From NCBI GenBank assembly GCA_963580285.1, contig OY757012.1:172629994-172693993 (forward strand): a stretch of 64,000 bases of DNA, given 5' to 3'. Both the position numbers and the translations under genes were made by a program. Under the pieces are notes generated by a model. It was not told the origin of the DNA. It searched no databases and worked only from the letters and a program-made list of their open reading frames with translations. The stretch comes from Lucinisca nassula. Its lineage: Eukaryota > Mollusca > Bivalvia > Lucinida > Lucinidae. Position 1 is the stretch's first letter. Each line of letters starts with the position of its first letter. This document shows positions 20,864 to 30,397 of this stretch, piece after piece.

Positions 20864-21173
20864 ACTGTAGTCCAAGGATAAGTTGAAAGAGTAGGAAAGA
20901 CATATTTTATTGTTATTATCATTATAACAATCATAGGCAGGCAAGACAGGTTATACCGTTATAATTATTACTACCGAAGCGTCGTTACCTTAGATCGAGG
21001 ATAAGAAAGAAGTGATGTCAGCATTATCCACTGTTGTCAAAAGTTAACGACGTTTCGGTAATAATATTTATAACAGTATTTCTCTACCAGTGATGGTTAT
21101 ACATGTAACAATAATCACAACGGTACAACCTGTCCTCTTTGTCGTTACTTTCAACTTATCCTCGGTCTACAGT
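20864..21173. mobile_element. Foldback MITE with 26 bp TIRs (not A or B)
   Basis: Left ACTGTAGTCCAAGGATAAGT (continuing TGAAAG), right the inverse with 2 differences (20864-20889 / 21148-21173). Interior has inverted TTATTGTTATTATCATTATA-like and CGAAGCGTCGTTA / TTAACGACGTTTCGG segments. Confidence 0.75.
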
Positions 21174-21204
21174 TGACTTAATAAGAAAAACATTCACTGG
21201 CGTC

Positions 21205-21485
21205 ACTTTACGAATACATGCCTATACAAATGCATTGTAACATTTATCGCCGAAAAAATGAAACTTTTATGATGTAAAAGTGTGATAATTTTCTTATTTC
21301 TGCTCCAAATATAGGTTGTGGGCACTCGTTAGAACCGCCTCATCGAGGCGGTTCTAACGAGTACCTACAGTCTATATGTTAGAGCAGAAATAAGAAAAAT
21401 AAGGTGTACCCCCGGAAACCCCAGTTTTACTATATAAAAGTGGGGTTCAAGGGGGTCAAAATTATATAGGCGTGTTTTCGTGATG
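21205..21485. mobile_element. A-type palindromic MITE
   Basis: Left end decayed (CTTTACGAATACATGCCTAT), right ATAGGCGTGTTTTCGTGATG; core GAACCGCCTCATCGAGGCGG. Confidence 0.9.
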
Positions 21486-22065
21486 GAGGTCGTCCGGTTC
21501 ACCGAAAGAAATACCCGTAAAGGTAATGAACAAATCGGAAGGAAAAAGTTTTGTAATATGCAGGAAAATTAATATTTTATTTGTATGGTTTTGATATAGT
21601 TGTTTCTCAATATTTTTATGTCTAGGTTGAAGCGCCTATATCGAATCCATAGTTTTGAAAGATTCTTAAATGTCACGGATGTGAAAATAATTAAACCCGA
21701 TCAAATACGCGGAAGCAATTATAAAGCATATTCGAATGCGCATGATGTAAAGAACCAGTCATTTAATAATAAAGGCATGTTATTACGACATATTCAGAAA
21801 TCCGAACATGTAACCAAATACTTTTGAAAAAGTTATTTTAAAATGACGAACAAGCCAATGCACTTTTAACAAATTATTTAAAGACGACATGACAATATCA
21901 CAGCAAGTGTAGCAGTCGCAGGAAAGATGCAGGGCGGTGCAGTTAAGGTGTTGTCATTATATGTCAAAGTCGCTTAGTCCTCAAGACGACTCGATAGAGC
22001 TCCTTTCGCAGGCATTCTTTCACTTCTGAAGAGTATAAAATTTACACTTTATGATCATGTAACAA
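21486..22065. other. Intron sequence with a 75-codon open frame
   Basis: The frame at 21600-21827 (+) has no domain I recognise and no repeat match in the window. Nothing supports it as a gene. Confidence 0.4.
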
Positions 22066-22069
22066 AGTG

Positions 22070-22620
22070 TGTGAAGCCCTCACCTTTCTGTTTGACAACA
22101 TTTACATAAGATTTGGTACTAAGCTATTTAAACAAAGTGTGGGTATTCCGATGGGTGGCTGTTCTGTTCTTGATTTGTTTTGAAAGAGACTTCATGATGT
22201 CCCTTTCCGTTGAAAACCAATCTGATATCATTTAGCTCGACCTCTAGATATATTTTATTCCCAAAATACTAATCTTCTATCGCCGAAACCTAAATCTACT
22301 TTCCGTCATTTAAAGCATTCGTGGGAAGTACATTTTGGTCCTAGCAGACAAGGCTGCTAATAATGTCGTCTTTGACGGTTGCATTATAATTACACTGTTA
22401 AACAAGAACTAAACGGTACCATGGCCTACGAACAGATTCTATTAGACGAAAGGACAGTTGTTGATGGCCATAGCAGGTTTTCTGTGAATGTTAAAGAACG
22501 CCAGGATAAGCATCCCGAGATGTGTTGGTTACCAAAAGCCTCACAAAGGACCGTACAAAGCCTGCTTTATTGCTAATTCGTATTCTTGTACGACTACTGA
22601 ACTTTCTAAACAGAACTGAT
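22070..22620 (+). pseudogene. Scrambled Naiad-like PLE fragments
   Basis: 22070-22230 carries the RT segment around FGTKLF and GIPMG. 22320-22620 carries the part that normally lies before the RT: ADKAANNVV, then KQELNGTMAYEQ and a CWLPK motif. The order is therefore reversed relative to the intact arrangement at 35.6-36.6 kb. Several frame breaks; no function. Confidence 0.75.
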
Positions 22621-22629
22621 GCCAATTCT

Positions 22630-22755
22630 CATGAATCGATACAATTAACCCACAGCTCCCATCAGAGACACCAAAGGGAAAGAAACACAAACATGACACA
22701 ACTAGAACCTAATTGAAACACCAATAGCGATAAGCTAAAACACAGGTACTTTCCC
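22630..22755 (-). repeat. PLE 3' terminus fragment
   Basis: CATGAATCGATACAATTAAC to the ACTTTCCCACAAG end, opposite in strand to the PLE coding fragments just upstream. Confidence 0.75.
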
Positions 22756-22759
22756 ACAA

Positions 22760-23556
22760 GATTCATAATCTTCCATGTATTCCTTACTTCTTAACGGTAC
22801 CCCTTTTATAGAACATATTTTAAGTCACTGCAGCTGCCGTGTGTGGGGCGACCGTAAAAGTCTTCATTCCCTTCATAAATGTGAAGATATTAAATCTTAG
22901 TTGCTAGACTTTATTAATGTGCTGATTAGAAATCTAGCTATCTAATTTGCATAAAAGGCACGCGCAAAAAATCGCAAAAGTTTGTTGCTATACACTGCAG
23001 AAAAGGTTCAAAAGGATATTGTCTCACGTTTTCATCCGAAAATCGATGGAACAGAAGCCGTTGTATTCAACTTTAAGTAGAGAACCTTTGCAAAATTTAT
23101 GCAAAATGTATACGAATTATGTACTATCAAATCTAAATTATCTTGGCAAGCGCTAAACTAATAGTTCAGACAAAACACTTTGAGAAAACTACGGGTATCA
23201 TTCTGCTTTCTACACAAGGTTACTATATAATGGTAAAGCAAGAGCATTGTTGCATCCTTGAGCATGAAACTTTATCTACAGTACTTAGTATTGGTTTCTA
23301 CCCAGGATGAGTAAGAAAACGCGGGCCACATGGAAGATGAGTACTAGTTTACTAAATGTTACCCTCCATAAATTATTATTATTGTGATAATTATTATTAT
23401 TATAATTATTATTATTATTACTAAATTTAAGATTTCTAAACTAAATTAACAAGATACTTTTTTATTCTGTAATAGACCTATCTACAGCTACGTGTATTAG
23501 GTGGAAGTTTCCATTCTCATATATAGTGCCTAGCGTGGCATAAAATCGACACATAT
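22760..23556. other. Unassigned intron sequence with a TTA-rich stretch
   Basis: 22770-23160 may be retroelement-derived (it follows PLE pieces and has short frames) but I could not place it. TTATTATTA-rich at 23377-23421. Confidence 0.4.
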
Positions 23557-23620
23557 AAACAGTGTAGCCACAGATCAGATACAACAGAAAATGGCATCGG
23601 AACAGGGTCTACAATGATTG
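23557..23620. repeat. H1-family hairpin, decayed
   Basis: AAACAGTGTAGCCACAGATC versus AACAGGGTCTACAATG. Preceded by TTAGGTGGAAGTTTCCATT, a motif also seen near 17836 downstream of another H1 hairpin. Confidence 0.65.
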
Positions 23621-23784
23621 ATTGTTGTTTGGTTGATAACAACTTATAGCTTATGAATAAAAACCGACACCGCTGAAATCGGACAATTCTGTACAAAATA
23701 AGTGGTGAAATTACACGACGCGACAAAACCTACAATAAGACGTTTGCGACAATCAACGACTCAGGTCAGGCTCCATATCCACCA

Positions 23785-24064
23785 CATTACGAAAACACGC
23801 CTATAAAATACATTGTAACCTTTATCGCCGAAAAACATGAAAATTTTAAGATGAAAAATTGCGATATTTTTCTTATTTCTGATCAAAATATGGATTGTTG
23901 GTACTCGTTAGAACCGCCTCATCGAGGCGGTTCTAACGAGTTACCACAATCTATATTTTAGAACAGAAATAAGAAAAATAAGGTTTACCCCCTGTAAACC
24001 CTAGTTTTACAATATAAAAGTGGGGTTCAAGGGGGCAAAATTATATAGGTGTGTTTTCATGATG
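23785..24064. mobile_element. A-type palindromic MITE, close to consensus
   Basis: Ends CATTACGAAAACACGCCTAT and GTGTGTTTTCATGATG; core GAACCGCCTCATCGAGGCGG; right shoulder TATAAAAGTGGGGTTCAAGG. Confidence 0.9.
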
Positions 24065-24130
24065 AGTGTACAACGAGCTTTTGCTAATCACTTTATGGCT
24101 AGTCCAGAATAAGGAGAAGGCTTTTGCTAT

Positions 24131-24162
24131 CAGCAAAGACTCAGTGGTCTGAGTCTGTGCTG
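24131..24162. repeat. H2-family hairpin (CAAAGACTC type) in the GPB5 acceptor region
   Basis: CAGCAAAGACTCAG / CTGAGTCTGTGCTG with a TGGT loop; 13 of 14 positions pair. Its right edge is ~75 bp upstream of the exon 2 acceptor. Related hairpin at 42135-42183. Confidence 0.85.
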
Positions 24163-24237
24163 GTCGCATGTCTTACTGCAGGGTATGTCGTGCGCTGGTA
24201 CATGTACTTTTTGTTTTATTTATTTATTTATTTACAG

Positions 24238-24435
24238 TTTGGTGACTACAAAATACCTTACAAAGTCAGCTATCACCCAGTGTGCACATATACCAGAAGA
24301 AGATCAAGACTAGTGCGCCTGCGCAATTGTCATCCGAAGCATCCGGAACCTATACATACAGTGTTTGATGCCGTAGCGTGCAGCTGCAAACTGTGCAATC
24401 CAGACCATACAAGCTGTGAAAATTTAAACGGATAG
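24238..24435 (+). CDS. GPB5: Glycoprotein hormone beta-5, coding exon 2 (C-terminal)
   Basis: Encodes residues 80-144 and the stop (TAG at 24433). The acceptor is a T-rich tract ending TTTATTTACAG at 24237, phase 0, matching exon 1. Seen: HPVCTYT (cf. HRVCTYN in vertebrate GPB5), RLRNC, then ACSCKLC (CxCxxC) and a final TSCENLNG. Cysteines fall at 95, 110, 127, 129, 132 and 139; with exon 1 (39, 62, 71, 75) this makes ten in the order and approximate spacing of vertebrate GPB5. There is no C-terminal seat-belt extension like that of the pituitary beta subunits, as expected for GPB5. The loop after CTYT is very basic (RRRSRLVRLR) and the protein has no N-x-S/T sequon. The first AATAAA I noticed downstream is near 25547, far enough to be doubtful as the poly(A) signal. 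No retrotransposed look: the gene is split and the frame intact. Confidence 0.92.
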   Translation, partial: FGDYKIPYKVSYHPVCTYTRRRSRLVRLRNCHPKHPEPIHTVFDAVACSCKLCNPDHTSCENLNG

Positions 24436-24469
24436 TCTCATCAGGATATACACTGTTCGCGATCTCGTT

Positions 24470-25017
24470 ATTGTTTGATTGTGTTCAAGTTGTGCGTCCC
24501 CGTCTGTCATTACTTAGGTCATTTTGGAAACGTTGCTTCCGATTTTTGGGGGGCATTTTTACCCGAAATGGCATGAGTTGTTTTGGTTTAATGTCCCCGT
24601 CAAGGTCATTTTTTGGAGACGTTGCTTCCAGTTTTGTGTGACTTTCACCTGAAATGAAATGACATCTCAAGGCTTACCGTCCAAAGAAACCGCAAAGATA
24701 TCAGGAACGGTCCGACTCTTACCACTTTTCCTGGACAGGCTCACACTTTCTAAGCGGTTGACTAGTACTCAAGTTCGGTCAGTTTGAGCTCTGCGCGGAA
24801 ACACCTTGTAGCCAAAGCTTTGTATTCAAACCACTGTCTAGAAGCCTCCGTGGTGCAGTGGTTACGCTACTCGCCTTGTAAACAAGGGATCGCAGGATCG
24901 ATCCCGGGCTTCTCCAGACTTTCGGATGAGTCTTTAAACCGAGGTCCCGTCTCCGTATGACCTTAGCTGTTGGTGGGACGTAAAACTATAACTCACTCAC
25001 TCACTCAAACCACTGTC
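24470..25017 (-). repeat. Family C SINE-like copies, one interrupted by a SINE
   Basis: A partial copy at about 24480-24575 and a fuller one at about 24587-24838. The second is broken by the SINE at 24839-25004 and is followed by the right target duplication. Confidence 0.65.
24839..25004 (+). mobile_element. tRNA-derived SINE (S4) with 13 bp target duplications
   Basis: Head GCCTCCGTGGTGCAGTGGTT (A box TGGTGCAGTGGTTACGC) and B box GGATCGATCCC. The body includes TTAGCTGTTGGTGGGACG and ends in (ACTC)n. Duplication TCAAACCACTGTC at 24826-24838 and 25005-25017, exact. Confidence 0.9.
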
Positions 25018-25445
25018 GTCATCAATGGACAAGTCTTATCTTAAAGCTGGATGAGTCCATTTAGAAACGCAAATGGTTATAGAAGATTAGTCCATGTTGA
25101 ATTCAACACTGTCAAAATCTACATTACGAGTACAATGCAACTGACGTGTTTTTTTTTTTTTTTTTTTTGTGGCGTATAACGTGATAGCGTCAAAAATTCG
25201 CTTTTTATTGGCTTCGATTTACTTTTAAGCAGCTTACAGCGCTTGTTTGCCTCTCTCCACCTAATGAAACTTTGGGTACAGTTATTCCCTTGTCGGATTC
25301 ACTTCGGCCTGACAATATTAAATTTAACCCGTTGCATACTGGTGGACTCTTCCATTGGTTAATGCTGGAGAAGTTCATTTGTCATTTAATGGTTATCGGA
25401 CCTACTTGTTCAGTTTTATTCTAATTTAAAAAGAAAATCCTGTCA

Positions 25446-25495
25446 GCAAACAGAGAAAATCCGGATCAGATGTCTGATCCAGTCTGCACTGTTTG
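25446..25495. repeat. H1-family hairpin
   Basis: GCAAACAGAGAAAATCCGGA / GATCCAGTCTGCACTGTTTGC, apex GATCAGATGTCTGATC. Confidence 0.7.
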
Positions 25496-25719
25496 CCCCT
25501 GGTTTTTACGCGTTTGCAATGCATAATGAGTTAATGTGCATGCAATTAATAAATCCTCGCTTGCTAGGCCAAAAATACCACAAACACAAGGTGCAAGACG
25601 TAATTCACGAAGCTCTCCTAAACGTCGTTGCTTGGCATACATATCATCAGGACCCATGTTTTCAAAGTCCTGTTAGCTTAACGAACTTATTGGTGGTCAA
25701 AGTTTAACTCTCTTTGAAA

Positions 25720-25958
25720 TCAATACGTGCACCCCCTAAACCCCACTTTATATACAGTAGAGAAAACTTGGGCTTACGGTAGTATACATTTTTTATTTCT
25801 GCTCCAGGACATATGGTGTGGGTACTCGTTAGAACCGCCTCGTTGAAGCGTTTCTAACGAGCACTCACAACATATGTTTGCAGTATAAATAAGAAAATAT
25901 CAGGGATTTTCATCAGAAAAAGTAGCCATTTATGAGTCACGGGTGTGTAGTCGTCATG
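25720..25958. mobile_element. B-type palindromic MITE, left end lost
   Basis: Begins within the left shoulder (CCCCCTAAACCCCACTTTAT); core GAACCGCCTCGTTGAAGCG; right end GGGTGTGTAGTCGTCATG. Confidence 0.8.
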
Positions 25959-26044
25959 TTAAAATTTATTTGAGAGACGGGCAAATCAAACCGCTAGCGC
26001 AAGGTCGCGAGTCGTGACTGGGTCCAATGTCTGCTTTGTTTGTT

Positions 26045-26332
26045 TGTTTGTTTTGGAGTTTAACGGTCCAGTCAACACTAATTAGGTCATTTTTGAGCCA
26101 GTTAGTTTACCTAGCCACACTTTTCCTGGACAGGCGTATACTTAAGCTGTTAACCAGTACAGTACACATTCATTCGCCAGAAACTGCCAACTGCCCTTCT
26201 TGAATTAGCGGAAGGGAAAGCATGATCGTAGAAAAGATATTATTATCAATCTCCATGAAAGAATGTTGCCGACCCCGGCAGGTATCGAACGCGCGTCCTT
26301 CTGATCACCAGTCAGACTGAACTAGTGAGGCC
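26045..26332 (-). mobile_element. tRNA-derived SINE (S2 family), decayed head
   Basis: Plus strand runs from (GTTT)n through TTTAACGGTCCAGTC, AGAAACTGCCAACTGCCC and GACCCCGGCAGGTATCGAAC to GAGGCCGGCC. The B box survives (GTTCGATACC on minus); the A box region is deleted or altered. Confidence 0.75.
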
Positions 26333-26339
26333 GGCCCAA

Positions 26340-26695
26340 TGGCTGCTACATGTATCTAAGGCAGTTATAATTATTTTGAAAAAAGTAAGCGCACATTTTT
26401 TTCAGCAAAAACTTGATATGTTTTGCCGTTCAAGGCGAATTTGTTCAAAGCATCGTTAGTTACACGAGCTCGTTTAGTGGTCAAAACGCTTGCACCTGTA
26501 CTGATTTTTTGCTGACAAATGTGACTAGCTTTCGCGTCTGCAATCGGTACTCACCAATTGGTTCAGCACAACATTATCAAATGTTATTATTCATATTTGA
26601 CATATTAAATGACAAAATTGTTGACTGAAGTTTAAGTCCTAATGTAACGTTAATTAAGGAATTAACAATTGGGCTTCTTCGCTTGTTCTACATTT
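26340..26695. other. Unassigned; 71-codon open frame at 26413-26628
   Basis: No domain or repeat match noticed. It has several cysteines (for example CTCTDF) but no signal or splice context that would support a gene. Confidence 0.35.
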
Positions 26696-26699
26696 ACAT

Positions 26700-27055
26700 A
26701 GCTGATTATGCTTATATTTTTGGTTTGTTTTTGTTTTTGTTTGTTTTTGTTTGTTTGTTTCATTTGCGGTTTAATGTCCCCGTCAACACTGTATAGATAT
26801 TTTGGAGACATTGCTTCCAATTTTGTGGGTTTTTTACCCGACATCAAGATGAAATGACAGCTGAAGCCCTGTCGCCCAATGAAACAGAAAAGGTTTATTA
26901 GCATGGGCGGGTCCGACTGGCACCACTTTGCCTGGGCATTCTTACTATACACCCTCTAAGCGGTTTACCAGTACTCGTGTGCGGTCGGTTTCAGCTCTGC
27001 GTGGAAGCATCATGCAGCCCATCTATTTATTCAAGCCCCGATGGGCGGGGGGCGT
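26700..27055 (-). repeat. Family C SINE-like repeat with long GTTT tail
   Basis: Extended (GTTTTT/GTTTG)n tail at left, then TTTAATGTCCCCGTCAACAC and the complete body to CGATGGGCGGGGGGC. Confidence 0.8.
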
Positions 27056-27169
27056 AGTCATATATTCACCGGCGCACGACAAAAAGCACGTGTACAACAA
27101 GTAACAGCATACGAATCCACAGCGAACGCTCTAATCCGTTCCGATGTGTCTTTTAATACTATTTTGCAT

Positions 27170-27575
27170 ATCAGACGGAGATGGTGCACTGATGAGTTAG
27201 GAGGCCTTCATGCGGACTGAACAAATTATTTGTCTTAATCGCGACGGAAGTAAGGGCGAGGATTGTGGCCACGTAAAATCGATTTAAGCCCCCCAGTGGA
27301 ATTCGTTTCCGCTGACCGTTCCAAGGCGGTTCTTATGTGGCGGTTTATTTTTGTTATGGTTTGTCTTTGGGTGTTTGTGTCGCGTATATTATTTTATTTT
27401 GGATAGCCTTTTGGCCATTTTGTGGGAAAGTAACTGTCCTTTTGGTTTTCCGCTATTGATGTTTCCCTTGGGGTCTGTTGTTTCATGTTTGTGTTTCTTT
27501 CCCTTTGGTGTCTCTGATGGGAGCTGTGGGTTAATTGTATCGATTCCTGATCATTGCCTCTACTTCTATTTTTCA
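27170..27575 (+). repeat. PLE 3' UTR fragment ending at the element terminus
   Basis: TTAGGAGGCCTTCATGCGG to CGATTCCTGATCATTGCC and ACTTCTATTTTTC; 5'-truncated. Followed by poly-A. Confidence 0.8.
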
Positions 27576-27629
27576 TAATTAATATTTTTAACCAAAAAAA
27601 AAAAAAAAAAAAAAGGAGAAGAAAATGTA

Positions 27630-27706
27630 AACCCGTTTAAAGCCCTCGGTTCCGTATACAAATGGGATTTACACGGACTTGCTAACGTGATGTTAAGAAG
27701 GGATTG
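27630..27706. repeat. B-type MITE remnant
   Basis: Right shoulder and end only: GTAAACCC ... GGATTTACACGGACTTGCTA and ACGTGATG. Confidence 0.55.
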
Positions 27707-27727
27707 TGCAATATGGATTATGTAGCC

Positions 27728-28006
27728 TATTACGAAAACACACCTATACAAATACATTGCCAATTTTGGGGCCAAAAATTAGAAAATTTTAGATGAAAAA
27801 GTGTGATATTTTTCTTTTTTCTGCTCAAAACATAGATTGCGGGGACTCGATAGAACCGCCTCGATGAGGCGGTTCTATCGAGTACCCCCAATCTATGTGT
27901 TTAAGCAGAAATAAGAAAAATAATGTATACCCCCTGCAACCCCAGTTTAACTATATAAAAGTGGGGTTCAAGGGGGTCATGTTAATATAGGCGTTTTTTC
28001 GTGATG
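27728..28006. mobile_element. A-type palindromic MITE with a changed core
   Basis: Core reads GGGGACTCGATAGAACCGCC, and the opposite arm carries the matching change (GGTTCTATCGAGTACCCCC), i.e. the same substitution on both arms. Confidence 0.9.
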
Positions 28007-28079
28007 CGTCATCTCATCGAGGAACAATGCCCTCTGTTACAGTAATTTGCTTTATTATACATCACGTGACTTTCCTATA

Positions 28080-28580
28080 ATGTTTCTTTTGATTTGATTA
28101 AGAAAACGCATACCCACATTTTAACGTTTTATTAAAAAAATAGCGAAATTATAGAAGTTTGAACTTTGTAATTTCAGTTTCATCAGCTAACGTCGCTTAT
28201 GTAGAAAGCCATTTGGAACACGTGCGAGCTGTCCTGTATTTTTCATTAAAAATCAATTACCTTTAATATTAGTTTTGTTCGATATAATAAAATAAATATT
28301 ACATTCCTGAGAGGGTGATAATGAAAAATGTCACCCTTCGGAATATGGATATATACCTCGGCGGTGCCTAGGTTGATATTCATATTCCTCGGGGTGACAT
28401 TTTTAACTATCACCCTCTCAGGAATGTATGTGGCCTCGGTTGATATTCATATTCCTCGGGGGGACATTTTTAACTATCACCCTCTCAGGAATGTATGTGG
28501 CCTCGGTTGATATTCATATTCCTCGGGGTGACATTTTTAACTATCACCCTCTCAGGAATGTAATATTTATATATTATTAA
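28080..28580 (+). repeat. Foldback element, copy 1, with tandem ~67 bp expansion
   Basis: Opens with TTTGATTTGATTAAGAAAAC and CAGCTAACGTCGCTTATGTA. ATTACATTCCTGAGAGGGTG (28300) is inverted at CACCCTCTCAGGAATGTA. The GTTGATATTCATATTCCTCG-to-AGGAATGTATGTGGCCTCG segment is repeated three times in tandem (28373-28560). Confidence 0.8.
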
Positions 28581-28767
28581 ACCTCACGTGACTTTTCCAT
28601 TCAAAACTCCCATAGGTCTGGGCGTGATGATTTTGACATTCACCCTGCGATAGTTTCGACTTTCACATGCGCGTAATTCTGGGCGCGTACGGTTGGGTTC
28701 TTCAGAAAAGCTGGAGAAAAAGTATCTTAACCAAAAATTGCAATAAAGTCGAGGAATTTTTGTACCA

Positions 28768-29122
28768 AAATGTTTCTTTTGATTTAATGAAGAAAATGCA
28801 TACCATTACTTTATGGTTTTATTCAGAAATAATAGAAAGTTATAGACCTTTGAACTTCTGAATTTATGTTTCACCAGCTAACGTCGCTTATGTAAAAAGC
28901 CGACGTTGTCCGATTATCTGGAAAGTCATGGCGAAAAAATATGCATGTGAGCTGTCCTGTATATTTCATTTGAATCCCATACCTTTATTATTATTAGAAT
29001 TCCTTACATTAATTTATACTTCGGAATATGAATATCAACCTCGGCTGCGCCTCTGTTGATATTCATATTCCTCAGCGCGACATTTTTCACAATCACCGTC
29101 TCATGAATGTAATGTTTTTATA
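28768..29122 (+). repeat. Foldback element, copy 2, without the tandem expansion
   Basis: Same order as copy 1 (TTTGATTTAATGAAGAAAATG, CAGCTAACGTCGCTTATG, GAGCTGTCCTGTAT, then GGAATATGAATATCAACC / GTTGATATTCATATTCC inverted). Only one right arm. Confidence 0.75.
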
Positions 29123-29226
29123 ATAACACTCGGTAAGGAAATAGATCTATTCAGCTTTCAGAGGAGCACAAGTGAGTTAACGGAAAAATACCAGGGTGGG
29201 ACCTCTGTCTGAAGGTTTTGTCACCC

Positions 29227-29440
29227 CATCACAAAAAACCGCCTATATACTTTTGACCCCTTGACCCCCACTTTTATAAAGTAAAACTGGTGTTTACAGG
29301 GGTAAACCCTATTTTTCTTATTTCTGCTATAAAATAAAGATTGTGCGTACCCGTTAGAACCAAATCAACATTTTTTCATCTGACAATTTCGTTATTTTGG
29401 CATTAACGACAATGTATTTGTATATGCGTGTTTTCGTAAT
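29227..29440. mobile_element. A-type MITE with most of the right palindrome arm deleted
   Basis: CATCACAAAAAACCGCCTAT at left, TATGCGTGTTTTCGTAAT at right; core breaks off after CGTTAGAACCA. Directly abuts the next B-type copy. Confidence 0.8.
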
Positions 29441-29708
29441 CATTATGATAACACACCCGTGCATTTTTCACATCTCCAAAATGGCTACTTTTCTGAAGAA
29501 AATCCGTGATATTTTTCTTATTTATATTCCAAACATAGGTGGTGGGTGCTCGTTAGAACCGCCTCATTGAGGCGGTTCTTACGAGTACCCACAACCTATG
29601 TATTGGGACAGAAATAAGAAAAATAAGGTATACCCCCGTAAACCCCAGTTTTCTCTATATAAAGTGGAGTTTAGGGGGGTTTCATTTCACGAACTTCTTC
29701 ACGTGATG
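29441..29708. mobile_element. B-type palindromic MITE
   Basis: CATTATGATAACACACCCGT to CACGAACTTCTTCACGTGATG; core GAACCGCCTCATTGAGGCGG. Starts at the base after the preceding A-type copy ends. Confidence 0.9.
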
Positions 29709-29912
29709 TGCTTTTCAATAAAGGTCACTGAGCAGAGACAGAATTAACCACATAACACCAGACAAGAAATAATTAAGTATAATTATTATCTTAATTTAAT
29801 TTACAAATATATATATATTTTGTGCATTCATTACAATCGCCTCGATTCTAATGAGTACACACAACATGCCTTTCTTTACAGAATATTTGTCAAATCACTG
29901 ACAGCACGTTTG

Positions 29913-30190
29913 CATTACGATAACACACCCGAGCGACATAGTGCATTTTTCTTATCTCCAAAATGGCTACTTTTCTGGTGAAAATCCGTAATATTTTTCT
30001 TATTTATACTGCAAACATAGGTTGTGGGTGCTTGTTAGGCCCGCCTCATTGAGGCGGTTCTAACGAGTACCCACAACCTATGTTTTGGAGCAGAAATAAG
30101 GAAAATAATATTTACCCCCTTAACTCCAGTTTTCTCTGTATAAAGTGGGGTTTAAGGGGGCGTTCATTTCACGGACTTGTTCACGTGATG
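29913..30190. mobile_element. B-type palindromic MITE
   Basis: CATTACGATAACACACCCGA to CACGGACTTGTTCACGTGATG; core has GGCCCGCCTC on one arm where GAACCGCCTC is usual. Confidence 0.9.
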
Positions 30191-30274
30191 GGGTAGATTG
30201 TTTCTAAGCTGGGAAAGTGGTCCTGAACGAAGAACTGGGCTGTTTTGTTTAATCCTCAAATGCCCGTGCTTTAA

Positions 30275-30338
30275 GCAAACAGTTTAGACCCTGATAAGAC
30301 GCTGCGCTCTATGGCGTTCAATCTTGGCCTGAACTGTT
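30275..30338. repeat. H1-family hairpin, decayed
   Basis: GCAAACAGTTTAGACCCTGA versus TTGGCCTGAACTGTT. Confidence 0.6.
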
Positions 30339-30397
30339 AACCAATGTCGCAGCAAATGCGCATAGTCATTTTTTTTTTTCAATAAGCTTTCTATTAC

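Larger units (their letters stand above)
6338..24237 (+). other. GPB5 intron, 17.9 kb, repeat-filled
   Basis: GT-AG intron joining the two GPB5 coding exons. Its content is mostly mobile DNA: two AGCTCACC-type elements, a 2.2 kb foldback transposon, several SINEs, PLE 3' UTR fragments, A- and B-type MITEs and small hairpins, each listed separately. I found no host exon inside it. Glycoprotein hormone beta genes commonly have an intron shortly after the CxGxC motif, which fits its place here, five residues after that motif. Confidence 0.8.

Noticed and set aside
24839..24912. tRNA gene on the plus strand
   Set aside because: Continues into a SINE body with an (ACTC)n tail and is bracketed by a 13 bp target duplication.
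27351..27578. Apparent conserved protein family with FPFGVSDGS and PDHCLHFY, found at several loci
   Set aside because: It is the translated 3' UTR of the Penelope-like element; copies are 5'-truncated, occur in several frames and have no coding signature.
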